In this document: positions 20,157-30,638 of the stretch, in pieces
How positions within the stretch are numbered: position 1 is the stretch's first letter
How the letters are laid out: every line of letters begins with the position of its first letter
Assembly: GCF_020360975.1 (NCBI RefSeq)
Contig: NW_025408679.1
Location: forward strand, 1,674,001-1,738,000
Direction of reading: 5' to 3'
DNA: 64,000 nt
Origin: Hirsutella rhossiliensis
Lineage: Eukaryota > Ascomycota > Sordariomycetes > Hypocreales > Ophiocordycipitaceae
Notes under the pieces: model-generated
Told to the model about the DNA's origin: nothing
The model's input: only the letters and a program-made list of their open reading frames with translations
The model's database searches: none
Program-made: the position numbers and the translations under genes

Positions 20157-20490
20157 ACGCGTCTAAACCCAGCTGGTTGGCACAATATATCCTTATCATG
20201 CAGATGTTTCGGTACTTTCTCATCGGGCTAGCTTGTGTGGACAAACAAGTAGCAGTCATATTGGGCTCGAGGAGTAGATAAGTCCCTAGCAGCCTCTTAA
20301 TCGCGAGATGACGCAATTCGTGTCACCTCAATTGTTCGCGCAGTATTGAGATGTTGAGGATCTGAACGCGTTTTTCGAATTAGCTTGCCGGAGGCTGTTT
20401 AACGGTATAAGTCCTGTATTCTATTTTAAAAATTTGGACTGCCGAGCTTAATATGTGCTTGAAATGTAGTTTTGCAACTAGAAAATGATT
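20157..20490. other. No supported gene
   Basis: Short sequence between the pogo element and the presumed Copia-A LTR. It contains AT-rich stretches and no clear domain. Confidence 0.4.
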
Positions 20491-20775
20491 GTGTTGGGTC
20501 GTGGGTATTCGTGCTGTGCACAGGGGTGATAGAGAATACGAATCAAAGGTGCTAAAGAGCTATGCCTGTGACTGTTGTATTGGTAATCTATGAAGAGAAG
20601 AGAAAAAGATGAAGAAGAATGAGGGGAAGGAGGAGAAGAAGGAAGGAAGGGAGGAATGAAGGGAGGCGTGTAACCCCGGTCCGAATGTCTTCCGAGACCC
20701 TCCTATAAAGCCTCCTTCTCGCGTAGGGCCAGTAGAGCCCATGTCCCCACATAATGAAGTCCTCCGCATCTAGAC
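20491..20775 (-). repeat. Presumed Copia-A 3' LTR
   Basis: It starts TGTTGGG and ends TAGACA. A pyrimidine-rich stretch (CTTTTTCTTTC, a polypurine tract on the minus strand) follows on the internal side at about 20785. Both fit a 3' LTR of a minus-strand element. No second copy was found, so the limits are a guess. It includes a GA-rich run at 20570-20665. Confidence 0.4.
20570..20665 (+). repeat. Polypurine (GA-rich) low-complexity tract
   Basis: Almost uninterrupted purines: repeated GAAGA, GGAAGGA and GGAGGA units. Confidence 0.8.
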
Positions 20776-20881
20776 ACTAGCAACTTTTTCTTTCAAGGAA
20801 AGACAAAGGTAACAATATAGCTGGTTGATAATCTAGTGGCCAGGGAAGGAAAGAAGTCAAAAGGCAAGGAGACGCTCTGTT

Positions 20882-21457
20882 TCACACTGGCCTATGGACT
20901 GACCCTTCTACCCGGATAGTCAGCTGGTTAGTCGAGATGAAGCGCTCAAGGGCCTTGTTTGGTGACGCCTTCGTCATTGCATCAGCTGGGTTGTCGTTGC
21001 CGTTGATCCATCGGACTTCTAATATCTCCCGTCTCTCATATGACTGCCGTAGAGCCATAATGTCAATCATAAGACGCTTTTCCTTTGTTGTGCCGAGCTT
21101 GACAATGCATTCGTAAAGGGAATAAGAGTCTACGCAGACGATAAGGGGGATTGGAGGGAGATTCAGTCGGTCGGTGATCATTCTTAGGGTCGTTGCAATA
21201 GCAAGGCTGATGTCAAATCCGTCGGTCATGCCGTAGATCTCGGAGGCAAGCACACTTCGGGTTACCCTCTTGCACTTCGTAGAGCTCCAATGGATCAAAT
21301 TGCCGTTAATGTTAAAAGAAGGAACATCCTCGGAGCTTTCTTGTTTTTCGTTAACAAGCATAACAAGAAAGCCGATTTGTGATGAGAGGTCCTTATTGTT
21401 GGCAAATGATCCATCCGTAAAGACCATTAGTTTAGCTGTCTGTAGGTCTAGGGGCAC
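20882..21457 (-). pseudogene. Copia-A RNase H
   Basis: An open frame of about 190 codons with the RNase H signature: KLMVFTDGSFANNKDLSSQIGF, HWSSTKCKRVTRSVLASEIYG, LIVCVDSYSLYECIVKLG and RWINGNDNPADAMTKA, cited as blocks. The DGSF and ASEIYG motifs carry the catalytic Asp and Glu. It is co-linear with the Copia-B RNase H at 55712-56329, with very similar sequence. Between 21458 and 21844 lies the linking region in changing frames. Confidence 0.8.
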
Positions 21458-21844
21458 GTATTGGATCCCTCTTTGTAGGTTGTCCTGTTGCCATTTGAGT
21501 CTTTTGTTGAGGTGATGCAGTCCGTGTCTGTGGGCTGTTGGACCTGTGCCGCGGTTGACATATCACACGTAGCTTCTGGCTGGCAGATTGAGGCGATATA
21601 GGCTCCTCGGGCGCGTTGTTCCATGTACTTTTGCATACGATCAGAAGCTTCCACGTTAATAAGGGCGATTTTCTTAGCTTGTCCCTTCTGCTTAAGGTGA
21701 ATGCGACCTTTTCGTCTAGTGCAAGCGTACAGCCGTTGAAGTCTAGGGCCGAAGAAATTAAAAGCTTTGTCTTTGGCTTGGCGATAAACTTAGCTTCTTG
21801 TATCTTGTTTTCTTCGTGTACAGAAAAGCCTGCTGTTCCGAGGA

Positions 21845-23224
21845 TCAGGTGTCATCCGTCTGCATGCCCACTATGCCAAACGCTTGGTTGGGGTCCGTGT
21901 TCGTTATAAGGAGGCATGGGTCGAACGTTGAAGTCGACATCCGTAGCTGCTCCCTATGATGCTTGTGGTATGTTGCGAACCAATGTAGGCCTGCTTCTGC
22001 AATGCCATAAAGAGGGCGGACGATCCGGATGATAGTCCCCTTTGGGTACTTATCCTGTAGTTCGATGGGAAGATAGGTTAGGACTAGGCGTGCAAGTCCT
22101 GTCGTTGAATGCGTATAGGCTTGTGATATATCCCTTAGTTCGAGGATCGAATCTGCGTCTGCCTGGCTTGAGAGCTCTGCGTACATAATCTCAAACGCTC
22201 GTCGCAAAGGGCCGTGGTACCGTTCAACCTTGCCGATAGACCAATGGGCTTCAATAGGGACTTCCTTACAGGTAATCCCTAGCATCTTGGCCTCGGTTTG
22301 AAATTCCGTTGAGGCGAAGTTCGTACCTGCATCGTGGGTAACAACGTCCGGGGGTCCTTGGTACGTATCGATCCATAAGCAGCGGAGGGCTTCCCAAGTG
22401 TCCTTTGTTGATAGGGACTTCAGGAACCTAGCCCCGTGGAAAGCAGTAGCAGAATCGACGACATGTAAGACAGGGCGGCTAATTAAGTACATCACATCGA
22501 CAAGAATTTCATAGTTGAATTCATGGTCATCTTTAGACTGAATTTAAACCTACGAGGCTCTCGTCCGTGTAGTTGGCAGTGATGACAGAATTTGCCGATT
22601 TCCTCTAGCCGTTGCTGTTCGACTTCGTGGCCGGCCCGGGTTAGCAGCTTGAATAGGCGATCTGTAGCGGGGTGCCCGAAACGGCGATGTAGGCGACGTA
22701 GTTCCCCTTCTGTAAGAAAAACGCTCTGTTCTTGCTTGCTAAGATGAAACCAAGGATGTCCCCATTTGCGTATAATAGGGATGCGGGTCTCGCCTTGGAT
22801 AAGTTCGTCTGTGGTATTATTGAAATAGACGTGCAGCCTATCCATGTCTGCAAGGCAAAGCAAGAAAGGGTCGGAGCGTTGAGGACCTGGAAGTCGATCT
22901 GTCCAATAGCTGTTCGTACGTTAACATTCCCTATAGACGATGTTGACTCTCCTTTTCCGAACGTGATGGAAGCTCTTCCGGCTGTCGATTTATCTATAGC
23001 AACGGAAGGATCTTCCCGCTGCAGCGCAAGATACTGTTGCATACCGACAGTCGAGACGTTGGCTGCACCGGTATCTGGAAGGATGCCTTGAAGCGTCCTG
23101 CATACCGGTCCTCAATAAGGAACTGGTTGGATGGGGTCTTTGGGGCATTATCGGCGTAGATGTCTTCTCCGGTGACTTGGTGCAAGAAAGCCTGGTCTGT
23201 AAGGAACTGCGTTACGTCCTGCAA
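21845..23224 (-). pseudogene. Copia-A protease, integrase and fused reverse-transcriptase remnant
   Basis: The protease block near 23050 corresponds to IDTGA in Copia-B and here reads DTGAANVST in a shifted frame. Then come REDPSVAIDKSTAGRASI and the zinc module RRLHRRFGHPATDRLF...FCHHCQLHG. Integrase shows VLHVVDSATAFHGARFL, THDAGTNFAS and EAHWSIGKVERYH. Near 22145 the frame passes without a break into LRDISQAY and RPLYGIAEAGLHWF, both from reverse transcriptase. It ends with GMQTDDT, where the catalytic Y-x-D-D box should be. Confidence 0.75.
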
Positions 23225-24968
23225 CTGGTCTTCGTCTTCGTCGTCAAACGGGTCACTAGGGTCAAAGTCGGCTTCCTCGTCCGTATCGGCTCCTTCATAT
23301 TCCGTGAGGTAGGCAGCGTAGTCCGTAGCTGTGGCCGTAGACCCACTGAAGTGGCATTGTGAGATATACTGGCTTCGTGACTTACGTCTTTCTTCGTCGG
23401 AATGCCTCGTTGACCAACATTCTGGCTTTCCACAAACGAAGCACTTCTTCGTCCACTGTCGTTTCTGATCTCGGCTACCTTGTGGGTTCCTCGGGGCCGA
23501 AAAGAGGAATATCCGCGGTTCCTACCGTACTGATTGTACCGTCGGTCCATGTAGTAGCTGTCCGTCGAGGTTGTATATATAGCTTGTCTACTGATAGAGG
23601 TCTCGATTGAAGACCGTAAATCAGCAAAAAGCTCTTCGCACACGCGGGCAGGCTTGAACAATGCGTGTTCAAGTTCTATGACTCCTCGGCAGGCTCGGAT
23701 AACTGTAGTACGTAAATTATCCTCCTCGATACTCAGGGCCTAGGGCCTCTGGCAAAGCTGTAGCTTATCAAGTAGCAGCTGAAGAACCTGATGTAGGGTC
23801 TTATCACTATGTTCCCTACGGACCCTATCGAAGGTAGCAGTTGTCCAGTCGGTGTAATAGTGATGATGGTTAACATCGGTGTCGAAATGCGTCTTAACCT
23901 TGTGATACGCTATTGCAAATGTATCGTCTTGATCGACGTAATGAAGGTAGAAGGTTTCTGCTCGTCCGTTAAGAATCCTAGGAAATACCGCATAGAATTG
24001 GGTCTCCCGGATCTGTGCATGGAAGCAGATGTTGAAAAGATCTTCATCTTATCGTCAAGGAGGTCGTAGGGCTCGCCTGTGTACTTTTGGTCTTTGTCAA
24101 AGGTCTTTAGAAACTGGGCAGAAACGGCGGGGTCAAGCCGTTCGTTCGAACGGAACGAGGGGCAGGGCCTTGTACGGCTGATGCCCGTCAGGCTGGGTCT
24201 GCCTTGAAGGAAATGACTGTAGTAAGGGGCTTGGGAATAGACTTCGTCTGGGTCTGTTGAGTGGGGATGTCTTGGGAAAGCTTTCCTGGGAAAATGGGGC
24301 TTGGAATAAGGTTCCTTGGGGTCATCTGTTGGGCTTGCTCGGGAGGCCTCTGGGGTCCTTGGGAAACAACCTGTTGCTGCTGTTGCAAAGCCTGGGCTTG
24401 GGTTGTAGGCTGGTCCCTTGGTGACTGGTCTTGGGTCGGATTTTGGATATTCTCTCGGAAGAAGGCGTTGCGAGGGCTTGTTGTTGCCAGGAAGCATTTG
24501 ATCGTACGTCAAATATCTGTTTTGTGAATTCCTCGGGGTCCCAAGTAGGAAACTGTCGGCTTCGAGTAGCTTAATCAAGGATCGTTCGATTCGCTGGTGG
24601 TTCGTCCCAGTATATACTCCCTTTCGGCGGAGAACCCGGCGGAGCTCCCGCCGGTATGAAATTTCAACCATAAGGAACATGTCTAGCGTCCATCCTTCAA
24701 AGTCTTGTTGGAAAGCATGGAAGACTTCATCATCCCACATCTTCTCAAGAGTATAGGCTTTAAGGGCCTTAGCTGCGTACGTGGTTGCATGTATCTCCGT
24801 TATATTATCGACTGAGATATCTTTGAATCGAAGCTGAGGGTCTATAGCGGAAAAATCGGCCGCGAAGTCGGTTCCGCGCATAAATTCCTGAGCAGAAATA
24901 GGTTGGCGTAGGCGTACATCTTCTTGAGGTTGTATAACCCTTATGCCTTCTGTTTGTCCTTGTGACAT
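23225..24968 (-). pseudogene. Copia-A gag with a Cys-Cys-Cys-His zinc knuckle
   Basis: The ATG at 24968 opens 352 codons. Blocks shared with Copia-B are FQQDFEGWTLDMFL, RRELRRVLRRKGVYTGTN, a Pro/Gln-rich middle, and FDKDQKYTGEPYDLLDDK. After a shift near 23900 come LFADLRSSIETSI and a Tyr/Arg-rich part (DRRYNQYGRNRGYSSFRPRG). The knuckle near 23403-23444 reads CFVCGKPECWSTRH, spacing C-x2-C-x4-C-x4-H, which differs from the usual C-C-H-C order. An acidic stretch leads into protease. Frames change at least twice. Confidence 0.75.
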
Positions 24969-25110
24969 GTTGATTGTTGTGATGTCAAGGCTTTCCTACC
25001 GGCTTGGTCTAGTCGGTTCTTGTCGTGTGTGTAGCATAGACTTCCTCTCTCGGGACTATGGTGCAACCTATAGAAATAGGTCTCGCAGGGAATTCTTCAA
25101 GGAATCGGGT

Positions 25111-25399
25111 TGATGCATTTTGCATATGAATGAGATGAAGTGGGATGGTTGTCTCTCCAACTAAGCTATGACTGCTTCATCCTTATGTAGGAGGCAGCCA
25201 GGTCGGACTATCTAGGTGATCCGGCAGGTTTACAAGGCAGCCACATACCGATGCCTGCTCACACGGCTGCCTGTTTCACACGGCTGCCTGTTCACACGGC
25301 TGCCTGTTCACATGGCTGCGCGTGCGGCAGCCGGTGTCCTTGATGCTTGGTGCCGTGCCCAACGCCCCAGTGTGCGTAGGGACACGCAAAAACGCATCA
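25111..25399 (-). repeat. Gypsy 3' LTR
   Basis: 289 bp with tandem CACACGGCTGCCTGTT-type units near 25257-25315. Confidence 0.95.
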
Positions 25400-25445
25400 T
25401 AATGCCGGCCTCAAAAAGAAAACTCCACTGTCCTCAGTGACTGCC

Positions 25446-27121
25446 TCAACAGAGGCTACATGTCAGAACTTTCCGATCGTCCCTTTGCTTTGCTGTTGCG
25501 AACCACTCGCGGTCCCGTCGTCTGCCCGTGGAACTCATCCAGGGCCTTTGACGATATCTCTTCCTTCCTGACCCACTGATCATGCATGCTGCCCCATCCT
25601 TTCCAGTGGACCAAGTACTCCGTGACGGGCTTCCTGTTTCTTCCAATTTTCCTGACCCGTACGTCAAGAAGCTTGTCAACTTCGTAGAATTCGCCTTCCT
25701 GGTCCGTAAAGTCCCTTGTGACTTCTACTGGTCCGGGTGAGCTTCTTCAAAGCAGCCTTCGTGAGCTGGCTTGAGGTGGTGTATTGAGATCACTGGGTGG
25801 ACCTTAATTTGCTCTGGAAGGTTCAATTCACAGGCCAGGTCTCCAACCATCCTTCTGATCACAAAGGGGCCTTCCCGCTGTTGTGACCACTTCTTGGGCG
25901 GCCTGCCTGGCTGGTGATATCCCTGATGAAGCTTGAGATATACCTTGTCTCCAGCCTTGAGATGGATAGGTCGGTGTTTGGCATCGTACCAACGCTTGGC
26001 CTTCATCGCTGCAAGGTCCATAGCTAGGCTGGCCTGCTTACGCAAGGCTTCCTTGATGTAGGGCAATTCGTCTGCCTCTGCGCTGGCTGTGCGATCAACA
26101 GCCTCCAGGGCCCTTTCAGGGGAATCCGTACATTAGTTCATGGGCTGAGGTCTTCGTGCTGGTGTTGTAGGCTGTGTTTAGATGCCACTGCAGCGAAGGA
26201 ATAAGGGTCTTCCAGTCAAGGTTGGGGTCCTCAATATAGGCCAGTCGCAACGCTGTTTCCACTGTTTGATTGCGCCGCTCGGCCAAGCCGTCCGCCTGCG
26301 GATGATATGCCGTTGTCATGCTGATTCTGGTGCCAAAGGCCTTCCAGAGCCCTTGCCAGAAAGCAGAGGTGAATTTGCGGTCTCTGTCACTGACTATCGT
26401 GCGCGGCATGCCCCAATCACATAGCATGAGCTGCCTAGCTAGGGAGGCTGCCCAGTCCTTGGCGCTATACTTTGCATTGCCTGGAATCAGTAGGCATCGC
26501 TTGCTAGCTAAGCAAGTGACTGTAAGTAATTGATTAAAGGCATTAAAGCCTTCAATATGCCAGGGTGAGCCCATAGCTGAGACGGCAGGCATGTCTGTGA
26601 TGAAGTCCATTGCAATTGACTGCATTGGAAGCATCGGGGGTCGATTGGGCAGATAGCTTCCAGCAAGCTGTTGTCGATCAGTCTGTCCAAGGCAGCAAGC
26701 TTTGCACTTGGCGATGTGCTTTTTCGCTTGCCAAGATACGTTCCTGATCGAATAGGTTTCCAACTCCTTGAGCATTCTCACAACGCCAAAGTGGTGCTTG
26801 TCGTCGTGTGCCATTTGCATCAATTCGTGCGTGAGGCTTGCGGGCACGCAGAGACGAACATATCCATCTTTTCCTTCGTGATATAACAGACCCTGGTCCA
26901 CGAAAAAGAATTCCTCTGCGCTTGATTTTCGCGATTTCTGGGGCCCTAGAAGCTTTGACAGTGTTCTCACTGTCCTGGATCATTTGAAGGATCTTGCGAT
27001 AATGGGTATCAGCCTGATAGCCTTCTTTGAATTTGATGCGGTATGCTGGATCCATGATGGCCTCAGACGCAAGGAGCACATCGTCAAGCGCTGTGTAGTC
27101 AGGTCGTTGCCGCTCGATCAA
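25446..27121 (-). pseudogene. Gypsy integrase with C-terminal chromodomain
   Basis: The 26116-26970 frame has the zinc module HDDKHHFGVVRMLKEL...CKACCLGQTDR. The DDE core shows SIAMDFITDMP, TIVSDRDRKFTSAFWQGL and YHPQADGLAERRNQTVE. The 25725-26066 frame continues with KRWYDAKHRPIHLKAGDKVYLKL and the GPF module. After another shift the strand reads FYEVDKLLDVRVRKIG, TEYLVHWKGWGSMHDQWVRKEEI, a chromodomain, ending at 25446. Chromodomains steer chromovirus integration to heterochromatin. Three frames are needed. Confidence 0.85.
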
Positions 27122-27149
27122 TTGGTCGGTCTCAGGGCTGACAGCCTGC

Positions 27150-28633
27150 TTAAGGCATCAGGGATGAAATTGATTTTCCTGGAAGATGATCAACCTGCAA
27201 TTCGTACTGAGAGAGATAGATGGAGGCTACTACTAGCCGTCTGTTGGCTCTGTCCGTGCTTGAAGTGTCGAGGGAGGTCTTATTGACGATCTGCTGTGTG
27301 GCTGAATGGTCCGTAAGTACGATTAAGGGCTTCGTTGACGATTGGACCACTGTGCGCATCTTTTTGATAGACCAGACTAGGCAGGCCACTTCTAATTCCG
27401 ACGGACCATATGATCTCTCTGCGTTGGTGAGGGTGCGGCTGAGAAAAGCTATAGGTTGCATCGCTGTTGAGGAAATAGCTTGGCCAGGCTTCCATTCGTA
27501 ACCTTCTTTAAGGTGGAAGTAGGTACAGGCAAATCCTCGTTGCAAGGACCCGTCAACTTGACAGAACAGTTGCCTGCTTGGGTCCATGTGGTGGATCATC
27601 CTGCCGGAGGCTACTTCCTTTTGGATAGCTTCAAATGCCAACCGCTCCTTTTCACTAGGCTCGAATTTGGTGTTCCTCGCAAAGGCACGGCGTTTGTTGA
27701 TGTTACCTTGCTGAATTTTGCCAATTTCTCGTCCTTGGGCTAGTAATTGAGTTTTCCGGTGCTGCAATGGCTCAATGAGGGCTCCATAATACGGTAAGAG
27801 ATGCCGTAGGTAGCCTGTTGCTCCAATGTAGCTTTCCAACGCAGATAGCTGGTCTGGAAATTCCAGCTTTGCAAAGGCTGCCAGCCTGTGTTCCGTTGTG
27901 CTCATTCCAAAGGCATCAACGCGGAAGCCAAGGAGCTGCACAGAGGGATACCCAATCCAGCTTTTCTTTGGCGACATCGTGAGGTTAAAACGCTCGAATA
28001 GCTGGAAGATTTTGCTAAGGTGCTGTAAGTGCTCTTTTTCCGTTTTCGAATAGATCACAACGTCGTCAATAAACGCTCTGCAAAACCCCTTATATGGTCG
28101 AAGCACTCGATCCATATAGCTCTGGGCGTAGGCCGGGCTATTGCAGAAGCCAATTGGTGCAACAGTCAGTCTTTCCAGTCCTCTATGGCTCGTGAGGGTA
28201 AAACGATCACGATGTTCGAGTTTGACTCGGAATTGGTGGGAAAAGACGATGCGTCGATTGCTGTGATGTACTGTGCGCCTCGAAGCTCTTGGATGATGTC
28301 TTCTTGCAATGGCAAGGGATAGCTGTCTGGCATGGTGACCTTATTAAGAGCTCGCAAATCGATGACGACCCTGCCCTTGGTTTCTCCTCGGGCTGTTCGC
28401 CACACAACGAAGACGGGGCTGCAAAGGGTTGGCCCGTGCACGTATTCCATGCGTCCTTGTGCGTGGAGCTTGTCATGGGTTTCATCAATGACCTGTTTGT
28501 CTCGTAATCCCTGAGGATAGGGCGTTGAGCCACCTTGTGCGTGTGCCAATCCTTGATAAGGGAACTGTGAGCTCGTGGCCTGCTTCGACTTGAGCTGTGC
28601 CCGAGTCTTTCCATAGTTTGGCGTGTTTTTCAA
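27150..28633 (-). pseudogene. Gypsy reverse transcriptase and RNase H
   Basis: The 28166-28633 frame gives LHAQGRMEYVHGPTLCSPVFVVWR, GRVVIDLRALNKVTMPDSYPLP and ITAIDASSF, the N-terminal regions. After a shift near 28150, the 27150-28115 frame shows GFCRAFIDDVVIYSKTE (the catalytic box, F-I-D-D), SPKKSWIGYPSVQLLGFRVD and GYLRHLLPYYGALIEPL. RNase H follows: FCQVDGSLQRGFAC, TLTNAERSYGPSELEVACLVW and PLIVLTDHSATQQI. Blocks are quoted separately. The shift lies between the palm and the catalytic box. Confidence 0.8.
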
Positions 28634-28651
28634 CGAGGGCTTTGATCTTGG

Positions 28652-30163
28652 TCACGAAGCTGCCTTTTGCGCATAGATGTGAATTCCGTCGTCAGTGCAC
28701 ACGGGGGCAAGGTCAGGAGTATCGGCTGTTGCTGCTGCACTAAGCTGGGTGCTTGTGACGTTGAGCTCCTTTCTTGTTGTTGACCAGGGCTGGCTGTCGT
28801 TGCTGGCTGCTGTTGTGTACGCGTACACAGCTTCTGATAAGCTTGAAATTGATTCTGCGGTTGCTGCTAGAACAGGGGCTTCCTCCGGGGTGAAGGTCCC
28901 GTCAGCTATTGCGATAACATCGTCTGAGAGGTGGAAGGTGCTGTTGATAGCAAGATCATACGATGCATGGCTCTGGGGAGCACTTTCAATCGTCATTGCA
29001 GAAGTTGCTGGGGCCAAGGCCGCTGTTGGAGCTGCTCTTGCCGCTGTGGCCATTGTCAAAGCTGTCAGAGCTGATTTCCATGAGGCTGCAGCGAAGTAGC
29101 CCGATTCCTCGCATTCTCTGATCTGCCCTAGGCGCTGTTTGCGGTTCACGATGATATCTTGGTTCGTAGTGTTCGTGAACATGACCGCCGGGACAGTGTT
29201 TCGGTCAACGAGAGCATGAGCGGCCAAGGGATGATTGGAATGAAAAGCGAAGGAACGGCCTTTAGGGACTTCCTTCCAGCTAGCTGGGACTAGCATTGTC
29301 TTGCCTGCCGGGACCACGGTTTTTCTGACGGCCTGAACGCGTCGGACTACCCCTTTATGAGGCTTATAGATGTTAAAAGGGATACCGAAGTCGTCGAGGA
29401 GGCCTATTTGAACGACTTCCTTGTCGTAGTGGATGTTTCCAAAATACGGCTTGAGGAAGGCATTGCCTAGCAAGGCTCCTGGTTCCACGGTAGTCACCCA
29501 AGCGGAACTGGTGAATTTAGCTATGCCGGCGCTGCTGCCGTCAGCCCTCTTTCCTTCTGTATAGAAGGAGAACGTGGCCCAGTCTGTGCAGCGGACACTG
29601 CCGCTGATGCCTGCAATTGGCGTTGGAGGCTTCTTCTCAATGGTGTGCTCGAAGCTCTTGAGAAGCTTTCTGTCAATCAGGGGGTTGCCACATCCGGAAT
29701 CCGCACAGACCTCGGTCTCTGGTCCTGTGGGAGCTGCCTTGATCTTGATGCGAAGATATGAGTAGCCGAAAGGGGCATTGTGCGATGGCGGCTCGAGCGG
29801 CTGTGGCTCGAGGATTTCCTGCGATAGCGCTCGCGACTGTTCCCAAAGATACTGGGCTTTCTGGGGAGGAATTGGATTGTGCTGCTCTACGGCTTTATAT
29901 GCCTCTCCATTTGCGTGGGCCTTGGGCTGTGACACGCAACCAGGAAGGTGCCTGAAGAGTGCATTGCGTGAGGGAAATCGGGCGTAGCATTTCCCACACA
30001 ACGAAGGTCTTGCTGGGGTCGCCTCCTGCTGGAGCTGTTGAGCAGACACACACCAGCGTGCTTGTGTGTGCTCAAATAACACACTGCGGGAGGGGAACTT
30101 GCGGTTACACTTCCGGCATTGGTGGTTTCCTTGTTGGCCAAGATTCTCAGGAGTTGAGGTCAT
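28652..30163 (-). CDS. Gypsy protease ORF with two N-terminal C2HC zinc fingers
   Basis: An open frame of 503 codons from ATG 30163. Residues about 16-38 (CRKCNRKFPSRSVLFEHTQ, then C) and 56-76 (CGKCYARFPSRNALFRHLPGC) are two similar C-x2-C...H...C zinc fingers, perhaps taking the place of a Gag knuckle. Residues about 157-170 contain ADSGCGNPLIDRK, an aspartic protease D-S-G site, followed by a beta-rich retropepsin-like region (TVEPGALLGNAFLKPY). The C-terminal 130 residues are Ala/Ser/Thr-rich. The stop at 28652 separates it from reverse transcriptase, which is in another frame. Confidence 0.75.
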   Translation of the reverse strand: MTSTPENLGQQGNHQCRKCNRKFPSRSVLFEHTQARWCVSAQQLQQEATPARPSLCGKCYARFPSRNALFRHLPGCVSQPKAHANGEAYKAVEQHNPIPPQKAQYLWEQSRALSQEILEPQPLEPPSHNAPFGYSYLRIKIKAAPTGPETEVCADSGCGNPLIDRKLLKSFEHTIEKKPPTPIAGISGSVRCTDWATFSFYTEGKRADGSSAGIAKFTSSAWVTTVEPGALLGNAFLKPYFGNIHYDKEVVQIGLLDDFGIPFNIYKPHKGVVRRVQAVRKTVVPAGKTMLVPASWKEVPKGRSFAFHSNHPLAAHALVDRNTVPAVMFTNTTNQDIIVNRKQRLGQIRECEESGYFAAASWKSALTALTMATAARAAPTAALAPATSAMTIESAPQSHASYDLAINSTFHLSDDVIAIADGTFTPEEAPVLAATAESISSLSEAVYAYTTAASNDSQPWSTTRKELNVTSTQLSAAATADTPDLAPVCTDDGIHIYAQKAAS

Positions 30164-30638
30164 ACAGACGTAGTATTCCTCGATAGAAGCGTCTGATCCT
30201 ACATCACTGGCTTCATCGTTGTCGGAAATGGCGGTTTTCTTGTCGTCTGGAGCATCTTGCTTGTTTTCATCCTCGCTGGCAAGGTAATTTTTCTCAAAGC
30301 GGACCTTTTCTCATAGCCGCCGCTTCGCTCATTGCGCTGAGGATCTTTGGGGCGGCTCTCGCCTTCCTTGGCCCGTAAGTCGCTGCTGGGGTTGCTGCGG
30401 TCTCTGCGGTCAAGGCCTCGATCGCGTTGGTAGTGATCTCGCTGATAGCTGCGGTCGCGGTCGCGGCTATCGTTCCTAAAGCTGCGATCACGATCACTAC
30501 TACGATCACGACTTTGGTAGTTGCGGTCACGGTCACGGCCTTGGGGCGTTCATCGTATCTGCCGCGAAATTCCAATGCCGCGGAGATCAGGGTCGGCGTT
30601 CCTCGATTTCTCGTACCCACTTGTCAATTGGCGTGCGT

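Larger units (their letters stand above)
20491..25105 (-). mobile_element. Copia-A: Ty1/Copia element (same family as Copia-B), 5' truncated and internally deleted
   Basis: On the minus strand: gag (ATG at 24968), zinc knuckle, protease, integrase, remains of reverse transcriptase, RNase H, presumed LTR. Protein blocks match Copia-B (50572-56745) closely throughout. Integrase runs directly into the late part of reverse transcriptase, so about 1 kb is missing relative to Copia-B. The leader upstream of gag is split by the Gypsy element at CGGGT and resumes at 34282-34343, where a Copia-1 LTR begins; no 5' LTR remains. Confidence 0.8.

Noticed and set aside
25216..25440. Small plus-strand frames repeated at 25216 and 34093
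   Set aside because: They lie within the Gypsy LTR; the repetition reflects the LTR pair, not a gene family.
28695..29099. Ala/Val-rich 134-codon plus-strand frame resembling a membrane protein
   Set aside because: It is antisense to the Ala/Ser-rich end of the Gypsy protease frame.
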